Shown here piece by piece: positions 1 through 5,412 of a stretch of 8,629 nt of DNA. A program made the translations under genes and the position numbers. The notes below the pieces were generated by a model. It was not told the origin of the DNA. It made no database searches and saw only the letters and a list, made by a program, of their open reading frames with translations. How positions within the stretch are numbered: position 1 is the stretch's first letter; each line of letters opens with the position of its first letter. Origin of the DNA: Bacillota bacterium (lineage in GTDB: Bacteria; Bacillota; Clostridia; Peptostreptococcales; Anaerovoracaceae); assembly GCA_017621195.1 (NCBI GenBank), contig JAGATO010000137.1:1-8629 (forward strand), in the 5' to 3' direction.

Positions 1-206
1 AGGAGCTGTGGAACCTGGCCGTGGGAAACGGCGATGCTCTGGCGGAACGGTGGCTGCGGGGAGAAGCCCTGGCGGAAACCGCGCTGGCGCGTCTACCCCG
101 GAGCGGATGGAACCTGATGACCTATCGGGGAGTTCCGCTGGGCTGGGGAAAGGTCTCCGGCGGCGCGGTGAAGAACCACTATCCCAAGGGGCTGCGCTGG
201 GTGTAA
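1..206 (+). CDS. RsmF-like 16S rRNA m5C methyltransferase (NOL1/NOP2/Sun family), C-terminal fragment
   Basis: Only the last 67 codons are present; the reading frame enters at base 3 and stops at TAA 204-206. The catalytic domain lies outside the window. The visible part ends in a GWNLMTYRGVPLGWGKVSGG segment followed by a KNHYPKGLRW terminus. This PLGWGK...KNHYPKGLR signature is typical of the C-terminal RNA-binding region of RsmF-type methyltransferases, which use S-adenosylmethionine to make 5-methylcytosine in 16S rRNA. The call rests on this tail alone, so the exact target (RsmF-like or a related family member) cannot be settled here. It is followed by 185 bases that carry a new promoter, so it is probably transcribed apart from rpsF. 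I could not find a convincing terminator behind it. Confidence 0.8.
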   Translation, partial: ELWNLAVGNGDALAERWLRGEALAETALARLPRSGWNLMTYRGVPLGWGKVSGGAVKNHYPKGLRWV

Positions 207-264
207 CGGCGGTGACGGTGGGCGCTTAATTTCGTTTTTTATCGCCGTTGCCGTTAAAAAAAGC

Positions 265-292
265 TTGCAAATCCTGAGATTTATGATATAAT
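265..292 (+). promoter_or_regulatory. Sigma-A-type promoter of the rpsF-ssb-rpsR operon
   Basis: A perfect -10 hexamer TATAAT lies at 287-292, preceded by TG at 284-285 (extended -10, TGATATAAT). A -35-like TTGCAA lies at 265-270, with a 16-base spacer. An A-rich stretch at 256-262 may act as an UP-type element. Transcription would start near 299-300, giving a leader of about 90 bases before rpsF. This is read from sequence only. Confidence 0.85.
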
Positions 293-335
293 TGAAAAGC
301 ATTTGATTTGCGAACGAAAATTTTCGCGGAAAAGT

Positions 336-386
336 GCTCTCTGCTTCGGCAGCAGGGCCGAAGCCATTTAGTCCATAGGGAGGTGA
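336..386 (+). promoter_or_regulatory. rpsF leader with two mutually exclusive folds, candidate S6:S18-type autoregulatory element
   Basis: Fold A: GCTTCGGC (343-350) pairs perfectly with GCCGAAGC (357-364) around a 6-base loop. Just outside it, CTCTCT (337-342) can pair with AGGGAG (377-382, one U-G wobble), which is part of the Shine-Dalgarno sequence; this leaves a 12-base bulge at 365-376. Fold B: 336-344 pairs with 349-358 around a TTCG tetraloop closed by C-G, with C353 bulged; this uses CTCTCT and leaves the ribosome binding site free. Autoregulation of rpsF leaders by the S6:S18 complex is established in bacteria. Assigning this leader to that class is inference, as I cannot match it to the published consensus. 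Confidence 0.5.
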
Positions 387-391
387 AACGA

Positions 392-679
392 ATGAATAAT
401 TACGAGGTAATGTTCATCATCAAGTCTACGCTGGAAGAAGAAAAGAAAGAAGCGACGATTGAAACTGTTAAGAGCATCATCGCAACTGCCGGCGAAGTCG
501 GTAAGGTAGACGTATGGGGCATGAGAAAGCTGGCATATCCCATCCAGAAGATGAACGAAGGTTACTATGTTGTAGTAGAATTTACTGCAAAGCCTGAGCT
601 TCCGAAAGAATTAGACAGAAGACTCAAGATTTCCGACAATGTAATCAGACACCTGATCATCAACAAGGATGAAAAATAG
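392..679 (+). CDS. rpsF: 30S ribosomal protein S6
   Basis: This 95-residue protein has the size and sequence of bacterial S6, a small-subunit protein that binds 16S rRNA in the platform together with S18. It begins MNNYEVMFIIKS and carries the typical GMRKLAYPIQKMNEGYYVV core strand region, followed by LDRRLKISDNVIRHLII. The frame is open upstream to 308, but ATG at 392 is chosen because a strong AGGGAGGTGA ribosome binding site lies at 377-386 and because it gives the family's normal N-terminus. It is the first gene of an operon with ssb (14-base gap) and rpsR, an arrangement widely conserved in Bacillota. Its arginines are all AGA codons, unlike gdpP further on. Translation may be controlled by the structured leader directly upstream. 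Confidence 0.97.
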   Translation: MNNYEVMFIIKSTLEEEKKEATIETVKSIIATAGEVGKVDVWGMRKLAYPIQKMNEGYYVVVEFTAKPELPKELDRRLKISDNVIRHLIINKDEK

Positions 680-693
680 GAATTGGTGAAACT

Positions 694-1176
694 ATGAATT
701 CAGTTATTTTAATCGGAAGATTAACAAGAAAGCCTGAATTGCGCTACTCCAACTCCGGAAACCAGACCGCCATCGCCAGATTCTCTCTGGCTGTGGATCG
801 TCCGTTTTCCAGAGATCAGGAAAAGACGGCGGACTTCATCAATATCGTAGTTTTCGGAAAACAGGCCGAAAACTGTGAACGATATCTGGACAAGGGCCGT
901 CAGGTTGCGGTACAGGGACGAATTCAGACCGGAAGCTACAAGACGCAGACCGGTGAAACCAGATACACGACGGATGTCGTGGCTGACAGAGTCGAATTTC
1001 TGAGCGGCGGAGATAGAAGCGGTGCGCCCGCAGGCGGCGGCCAGTACGGTGGACAGTCCTATGGCGGCGGTTCCCAGTACGGCGGTTCCGACAACGGAGC
1101 GAAGTCCGGCGGTTCCGATTACAGCGGAATCCCCGAGGGCTTCCAGAGCGTATCCGATGACGATATTCCGTTCTAA
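694..1176 (+). CDS. ssb: Single-stranded DNA-binding protein SSB
   Basis: This 160-residue protein coats single-stranded DNA during replication, recombination and repair. Residues 1 to about 105 form the OB fold: it starts MNSVILIGRLTRKPELRY and contains the family's ADFINIVVFGKQAE and KGRQVAVQGRIQTGSY segments. A glycine-rich linker follows (about 110-148) with imperfect GGGQYGG / YGGGSQYGG repeats. It ends in the acidic SDDDIPF tip, the known docking site for SSB partner proteins. The length is normal for Bacillota SsbA. The ribosome binding site is modest (GGTGA at 685-689, 4 bases before ATG), and the gene lies 14 bases behind rpsF, so translation may be partly coupled. Placement between rpsF and rpsR is the conserved order. 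Confidence 0.97.
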   Translation: MNSVILIGRLTRKPELRYSNSGNQTAIARFSLAVDRPFSRDQEKTADFINIVVFGKQAENCERYLDKGRQVAVQGRIQTGSYKTQTGETRYTTDVVADRVEFLSGGDRSGAPAGGGQYGGQSYGGGSQYGGSDNGAKSGGSDYSGIPEGFQSVSDDDIPF

Positions 1177-1225
1177 CTCGAAAGCGAAGTTTTATTTTAA
1201 GAATTTGAAATAAGGAGGCTTACCC

Positions 1226-1462
1226 ATGATGCAGGATAAGAGACGCGGCGGCATGAGAAGAAAGAAAGTATGCCAGTTCTGCGCAGACAAGACCGAAACC
1301 ATCGATTACAAGGACGTTGAAAAGCTGAAGAAGTACGTGACCGAACGTGGCAAGATTCTGCCCAAGAGAATCACCGGTACTTGCGCGATTCATCAGAGAG
1401 AAGTGACCAAGGCAGTGAAGAGAGCAAGAATCGTTGCGCTGCTGCCCTACGTTGCAGACTAA
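1226..1462 (+). CDS. rpsR: 30S ribosomal protein S18, zinc-ligand (C+) form
   Basis: This 78-residue protein is S18, the partner of S6 on the 30S platform. The ITGTCAIHQREVTKAVKRAR segment and the basic N-terminus are diagnostic. Residues Cys16 and Cys19 (CQFC) with Cys53 and His56 (CAIH) make a CxxC...CxxH set consistent with a zinc-binding form of S18; actual metal binding is inferred. An AAGGAGG ribosome binding site at 1212-1218 suits ATG 1226; a second ATG directly follows at 1229 and would remove one residue only. Arginines are mostly AGA. It closes the rpsF-ssb-rpsR operon, with an intrinsic terminator starting 14 bases after the stop codon. Confidence 0.97.
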   Translation: MMQDKRRGGMRRKKVCQFCADKTETIDYKDVEKLKKYVTERGKILPKRITGTCAIHQREVTKAVKRARIVALLPYVAD

Positions 1463-1476
1463 TCATTCGATTCCAG

Positions 1477-1504
1477 AGGAAGTGAGAAATCACTTCCTTT
1501 TTTC
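1477..1504 (+). terminator. Intrinsic terminator of the rpsF-ssb-rpsR operon
   Basis: GGAAGTGA (1478-1485) pairs perfectly with TCACTTCC (1490-1497) around a GAAA tetraloop and is followed at once by six T residues (1498-1503). A1477 can also pair with T1498. This is a textbook Rho-independent terminator on the + strand. Confidence 0.93.
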
Positions 1505-1509
1505 TTTCA

Positions 1510-1577
1510 CGGCGGCTGACGCGTGGGGAAGTCGGCCGCCGGAGGACAGTGTACGACGGCGATCGCAGCAGCGATCG
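1510..1577 (+). promoter_or_regulatory. Two hairpins in the leader of the MBL lipoprotein gene
   Basis: The first hairpin pairs GGCGGCTGAC (1511-1520) with GTCGGCCGCC (1531-1540), nine Watson-Crick pairs plus one U-G wobble, extended by C1510-G1541, around a 10-base loop. The second pairs CGATCGC (1560-1566) with GCGATCG (1571-1577) around AGCA. Neither is followed by a T-run, so they are not ordinary terminators. I saw no good promoter between the rpsR terminator and 1599, so it is unclear whether this stretch is read from terminator read-through or from an unrecognised start. Function unknown. Confidence 0.4.
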
Positions 1578-1598
1578 AAACGGAAAGGGGACGGGGAA

Positions 1599-2756
1599 AT
1601 GACAAAGGTAAGGAACAGGAGAAAAAGCGCGATGTCGGCGCTGCTGGCGCTGCTTCTGATCGCCTGCATGGTATTGATGGCCTGCAGCCCGGCGCAGGAA
1701 AGCGTTCCGTCGGAGGAAGAAAGAACCCTGCCGACGCTGCCTGCTGACGATTCCACGTTTTCGGTCAGGTACATCGACGTGGGACAGGCGGATGCGGCGC
1801 TGGTGGAATGCGACGGGCGGTACATGCTGATCGACGGAGGAAACAAAGGAGATTCGGACGTGATCTACACCGTTCTGAACAACGGCGGAATCGAGCTGTT
1901 GGACATCGTGGTGGCGTCCCACGTGCACGAGGATCACATCGGAGGCCTGCCGGCGGCTCTGGTTCGGGCGGATGCAGACCTGATTCTCTGTCCTACGGCG
2001 GAATACGACAGCGACGAATTTATGGATTTCCGAAAGTATGCGCTGCAGCGGTGTCCAAAGATCACCGTTCCTCAGCCGGGAGACACCTACGTCCTGGGCA
2101 GTGCGACAGTGACTGTTCTGGGAGTGAACAGTGCGGATAGCATAAACGATACGTCCATCGTTTTGAAGGTGCAGTACGGTGAAACGTCGTTTTTGTTCAC
2201 CGGCGATGCGGAGGAGCCTGCGGAACAGGCGATCATGGGCAGCGGACAGGATCTTTCCGCCACCGTCTTGAAGGTGGGACATCACGGATCGTCCACCAGC
2301 TCCACCGCTAAATTTCTGGATGCGGTGGATCCGGGCTACGCCGTGATCTCCGTGGGAAAGAACAACAGCTACGGCCATCCTGCGGAGGAGACGCTGCAGA
2401 AGCTTGCAGACCGCAGCATCCAGGTCTACCGGACGGATCAGATGGGCGACATCCTCTGTACTTCCGACGGGCAAACCGTGTCCTTCACGTGGGAGAAGTC
2501 GGGGACTGCTGCGGTTCCCGTCACAGCGGCTCCGATCGTTGTTACGAACCCGGTCGCTGGCGGTGAAGCCGGCTCCGCAGCGGAAGCGCCGGCTGCGGAG
2601 ATCACGTACGTTCTCAACACCAATACCCGGAAATTTCACCTGCCTTCCTGTAAGAGCGTAGCTCAGATCAAGGAGTCCAACCGGTCGGAGTTTACGGGAA
2701 CCCGGGATGAAATCATAGAACAGGGATACTCACCCTGCGGAAACTGCCGCCCGTAG
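1599..2756 (+). CDS. Predicted surface lipoprotein: ComEC-like metallo-beta-lactamase domain plus Ada-like Cys/His tail
   Basis: The 385-residue product starts with a basic segment, a hydrophobic core and a lipobox LMAC with Cys29, so it is probably lipid-anchored outside the membrane. Residues about 52-300 are a metallo-beta-lactamase fold like the C-terminal domain of ComEC/Rec2: FSVRYIDVGQADAALVE, LIDGG, the metal site HVHEDH (His108-His113), FTGDAEE (Asp203), KVGHHGS (His228-His229) and YGHP (His260). A low-complexity Ala/Gly/Glu linker (about 310-334) leads to residues 335-385, starting ITYVLNTNTRKFHLPSC and ending SPCGNCRP; His347, Cys351, Cys380 and Cys383 suggest a zinc site of the type seen in Ada-like tails on secreted nucleases and MBL proteins. 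Family knowledge suggests hydrolysis of a phosphodiester, possibly DNA, but the substrate is unproven. ATG 1599 is chosen because it gives a full lipoprotein signal; ATG 1632 would remove the basic segment. In B. subtilis this slot holds yybS. Confidence 0.85.
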   Translation: MTKVRNRRKSAMSALLALLLIACMVLMACSPAQESVPSEEERTLPTLPADDSTFSVRYIDVGQADAALVECDGRYMLIDGGNKGDSDVIYTVLNNGGIELLDIVVASHVHEDHIGGLPAALVRADADLILCPTAEYDSDEFMDFRKYALQRCPKITVPQPGDTYVLGSATVTVLGVNSADSINDTSIVLKVQYGETSFLFTGDAEEPAEQAIMGSGQDLSATVLKVGHHGSSTSSTAKFLDAVDPGYAVISVGKNNSYGHPAEETLQKLADRSIQVYRTDQMGDILCTSDGQTVSFTWEKSGTAAVPVTAAPIVVTNPVAGGEAGSAAEAPAAEITYVLNTNTRKFHLPSCKSVAQIKESNRSEFTGTRDEIIEQGYSPCGNCRP

Positions 2757-2832
2757 CGCGGCGGCTTCGTTTGTCTGAAGCATCGGTCCTCGTGAAGCTT
2801 TTGTGAAAAACAGCCGGAGGACGCAAAAAAGA

Positions 2833-2862
2833 AAGACAGGACTTCTATGGATGTGGTATAAT
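2833..2862 (+). promoter_or_regulatory. Sigma-A-type promoter of the gdpP-rplI-dnaB-purA operon
   Basis: A perfect TATAAT at 2857-2862 is preceded by TG at 2854-2855 (extended -10, TGGTATAAT). The -35 element is weak: AAGACA at 2833-2838 matches TTGACA at four of six positions with an 18-base spacer. Transcription would begin near 2869, giving a leader of about 75 bases. This implies gdpP and its followers can be expressed apart from the lipoprotein gene. Confidence 0.8.
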
Positions 2863-2870
2863 AATTAAGA

Positions 2871-2905
2871 TATACAAGATGGGTAAGTATGCCCTGTCCT
2901 GTATA
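2871..2905 (+). promoter_or_regulatory. Hairpin in the gdpP leader
   Basis: TATACA (2871-2876) pairs with TGTATA (2900-2905). Inside it, GAT (2878-2880) can pair with GTC (2896-2898, one wobble), and GGGT (2881-2884) with GCCC (2891-2894, one wobble) around a 6-base loop. It lies at the very 5' end of the predicted transcript and is not followed by a T-run. I do not recognise a known riboswitch class here, including the ydaO c-di-AMP type. The role is unknown; it may only stabilise the message. Confidence 0.4.
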
Positions 2906-2945
2906 GAAGTGTGTTACCTGTCACTTTCAATTTGAGGGAATGCAT

Positions 2946-4916
2946 ATGGGGAAGAATTTTTTAGAAAAGATCATAGAGCCGATTCTGCGCGTCAATCTGG
3001 TGATCCAGGTCATACTGGCCCTGGTTCTGACCTACCTGAACGTGAAGCTGGGAGTGGTGGCCTTTCTCATCATCATCGTCCTGGCGGTGTACTATCGGAA
3101 ATACGCGGAGAACAAGGGACACCAGCTGAAGGAATATGCGGATAACATCACCGAGGAGATGGACGATTCATCCCGGCAGTTTGTGGCGGAGAATCCCCTT
3201 CCCATCTGTATGATCGACAGAGACGGAGCCATCCTCTGGATCAACCACAAGTTCCGCACCCTGTTTCCTCAGGTGGAGCTGTTCAACACCAACATTCAGG
3301 TGGTCACCAACGTGAAGCACAGCGAGTTTCTGCCGGAGGACGAAGTGGATGCGGCGGACAGCTACGTGACCGTGTCCACCGCCAACAAGGTCTATCGGAT
3401 CATCACCAGCCGCATGAGCGATTCGGACACGCGCCTTCTGTACTGGCAGGACGTGACCAACTGGGAGACGCTGAAATCCCTCTATCGGGACGAACGGCCC
3501 TGCACGGCGTATCTGAGCGTGGACAACTACGACGATCTGGTGGCGGCGACGCCGGATAACAAGCGATCCGAACTGGCGGCCCAGATCGAGAAGATGATCC
3601 GCCAGTGGGCGGCTCACTACAACGCGTCCATTCTGCGCTACAGCCGGTATCAGTACCATCTGGTGTTCGAGACGCGGTACTACGAAAAGATGGAGATGGA
3701 AAAGTTTTCCATTCTGGACGAGATCCGGAACATCGAGACGGAGGCGGATTTCCCCGTGTCGGTGAGCATCGGCGTGGGCGTAGGCGCAAAGTCCTACGAC
3801 CAGTTGGATGAATACGCGGCTGCGGCCATGGACCTGGCTCTGGGCCGGGGCGGTGACCAGGCCGTCATCAAGAAGATGAACAGCGTGGAATATTACGGCG
3901 GCCGTTTGCAGGCCATCGAAAAGCGAAACAAAGGAAAATCCCGGATCATGGCTCACGCGCTGCGGCCGCAGATCGACCAGGCCTCCAACGTGATCATCAT
4001 GGGTCACAAGCGGCCGGACATGGACTGCTTCGGCGCCTCTTTGGGGATCCATCGCATGGCGGTCATCCGCAACAAGACGGCGGCGGTGGTGATCAACGGT
4101 CGGCCCGAATCCCTGGACCGCATCTACGACAAGGCTGTCGGGACGGGAATGTACAACTTCGTCAGCAGCGAACAGGCCCTGGACATGGTCAACAAGGATA
4201 CACTTCTGGTGGTGGTGGACACCCATCGCCCCAAGCTCACCGAATGTCCGGAGCTGTTGACCAGGACGGAGAAGATCGTGGTCATCGACCATCACCGACG
4301 CTCGGAGGACGCCATCGAAAATCCCATGCTGACCTACATGGAGTCCTACGCCTCTTCCGCATCGGAACTGGTGGCCGAGATTCTACAATATTATACGGAG
4401 AAAAAATCCATCGATAAGATGGAGGCGGAAGCCCTGTTGGCCGGCATCATGCTGGACACCAATCATTTCAGCGTGAAGTCCGGCGTCCGCACCTTCGAAG
4501 CGGCCGGCTGGCTGCGGCGCAACGGTGCGGATATCACCAACGTGCGCCAGTTCTTCCGCATCGACGTCAGCTTCTTTAAACAAAAGGCGGCTCTGATCAG
4601 CAGCGCTCAGATCACCGGCGAAGGAATTGCCGTTGCCTGGACCGAGGACAGAGACGCCAACATGCAGGTCATCGCGGCACAGGCTGCCGACGAGCTGCTG
4701 ACGATCAAGGGCGTGAGGGCCAGCTTTGTTGCCGGAATCAACTCGCAGGGGATCACTGTCATCAGCGGTCGGTCGCTGGGCGAGCTGAACGTTCAGACCA
4801 TTCTGGAGAAGATGGGTGGCGGCGGTCACCTGACTACGGCCGGAGCCCAGGTAGTGGATCCGCCGGCTCAGGCCATTATGCAGATCGAAGATATCATCAG
4901 CAATTTGAATAAATAA
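2946..4916 (+). CDS. gdpP: Cyclic-di-AMP phosphodiesterase GdpP (DHH family, membrane-bound)
   Basis: The 656-residue protein has the full GdpP layout. Two membrane helices lie at about 16-31 and 33-50, followed by a PAS-like sensor domain (about 70-165) and a degenerate GGDEF domain (about 184-310) in which SRYQY (233-237) stands where the GGDEF motif would be. A DHH phosphodiesterase domain follows with HKRPDMD (His354, Asp358, Asp360), VVVDTHRP (Asp425), DHH (448-450) and LDTNHF (Asp504). A C-terminal DHHA1 domain carries GGGGH (624-628). All DHH metal-site residues are present, so activity on c-di-AMP, giving pApA, is expected. ATG 2946 is preferred over 2940 because GAGGGA at 2934-2939 would abut the upstream ATG. 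gdpP-rplI-dnaB is conserved synteny in Bacillota. Codon use favours CGG/CGC arginine, unlike the ribosomal genes. Confidence 0.96.
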   Translation: MGKNFLEKIIEPILRVNLVIQVILALVLTYLNVKLGVVAFLIIIVLAVYYRKYAENKGHQLKEYADNITEEMDDSSRQFVAENPLPICMIDRDGAILWINHKFRTLFPQVELFNTNIQVVTNVKHSEFLPEDEVDAADSYVTVSTANKVYRIITSRMSDSDTRLLYWQDVTNWETLKSLYRDERPCTAYLSVDNYDDLVAATPDNKRSELAAQIEKMIRQWAAHYNASILRYSRYQYHLVFETRYYEKMEMEKFSILDEIRNIETEADFPVSVSIGVGVGAKSYDQLDEYAAAAMDLALGRGGDQAVIKKMNSVEYYGGRLQAIEKRNKGKSRIMAHALRPQIDQASNVIIMGHKRPDMDCFGASLGIHRMAVIRNKTAAVVINGRPESLDRIYDKAVGTGMYNFVSSEQALDMVNKDTLLVVVDTHRPKLTECPELLTRTEKIVVIDHHRRSEDAIENPMLTYMESYASSASELVAEILQYYTEKKSIDKMEAEALLAGIMLDTNHFSVKSGVRTFEAAGWLRRNGADITNVRQFFRIDVSFFKQKAALISSAQITGEGIAVAWTEDRDANMQVIAAQAADELLTIKGVRASFVAGINSQGITVISGRSLGELNVQTILEKMGGGGHLTTAGAQVVDPPAQAIMQIEDIISNLNK

Positions 4917-4942
4917 AACTAAGATACGAGGGGGAAAGAACA

Positions 4943-5389
4943 ATGGAAGTTATATTGATCAAAGATGTCAAAGGAATCGGTAAGGCCGGAGCATTGGCCA
5001 AGGTAAGCGACGGCTATGCCAGAAATATGCTGCTGCCCAGAGGTCTGGCCAAGGAAGCCACCGACGCCAACAAGAAAGCCCTGGCTCGGGAAAAGGCTCT
5101 GGCGGAGGAAAAGCGTCAGCAGGATCTGGCCGCTGCCAAGGTGCAGAAGGAACAGCTGGAAGCCATGACGCTGCAGCTGAAGACCAAGGCGGGAGAAGGC
5201 GGCCGCCTGTTCGGAGCCATTACCTCCAAGGACATCGCCGAGGAGCTGAAGAAGCAGACCGGTATGGATATCGACAAGAGAAAATTCGTTCTGGATGCGC
5301 CCATCAAGAGCGTGGGCGAATGCACCGTCGATGTAAAGCTGTTCACCGACATCACCGCCAAGTGCAAGATCAACGTCATCGCGGAATAG
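4943..5389 (+). CDS. rplI: 50S ribosomal protein L9
   Basis: The 148-residue protein is L9, which binds 23S rRNA and reaches out from the large subunit near the L1 stalk. The N-terminal domain is clear: MEVILIKDVKGIGKAGALAKV followed by SDGYARNMLLPRGLA. A long Lys/Glu/Ala-rich connecting helix (about 40-76) leads to the C-terminal domain, which includes GRLFGAITSKDIAEEL. Length is normal and both domains are intact. A strong GAGGGGGAA ribosome binding site lies about 7 bases before ATG 4943. The gap to gdpP is 26 bases and to dnaB 23 bases, so all three are probably co-transcribed. Confidence 0.97.
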   Translation: MEVILIKDVKGIGKAGALAKVSDGYARNMLLPRGLAKEATDANKKALAREKALAEEKRQQDLAAAKVQKEQLEAMTLQLKTKAGEGGRLFGAITSKDIAEELKKQTGMDIDKRKFVLDAPIKSVGECTVDVKLFTDITAKCKINVIAE

Positions 5390-5412
5390 TCGCGAAATAA
5401 AGGAAACCAACT

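Noticed and set aside
205..254. Possible terminator after the RsmF-like gene
   Set aside because: AACGGCG (205-211) can pair with CGCCGTT (243-249), but the T-run lies inside the 31-base loop instead of after the stem, so it is not a usual intrinsic terminator.
308..391. A 28-residue N-terminal extension of S6 starting at 308
   Set aside because: It would skip the strong ribosome binding site at 377-386, run through the leader hairpins and give a non-standard S6 N-terminus.
1463..1598. A promoter for the MBL lipoprotein gene
   Set aside because: The best -10-like sequence (TACGAC at 1552) is a poor match, with no partner -35 element.
1371..2639. A 422-codon open frame on the minus strand across the MBL lipoprotein gene
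   Set aside because: The product is Arg/His/Ser-rich with no family features, and it covers a plus-strand gene with clear motifs and a terminator.
2764..2802. Possible terminator after the MBL lipoprotein gene
   Set aside because: GCTTC (2764-2768) can pair with GAAGC at 2777-2781 or 2794-2798, and only the second is followed by TTTT. The stem is short and the loop long, so support is too weak.
3168..4295. A 375-codon open frame on the minus strand across gdpP
   Set aside because: It is a His/Val-rich shadow of the gdpP codons, with no domain visible.
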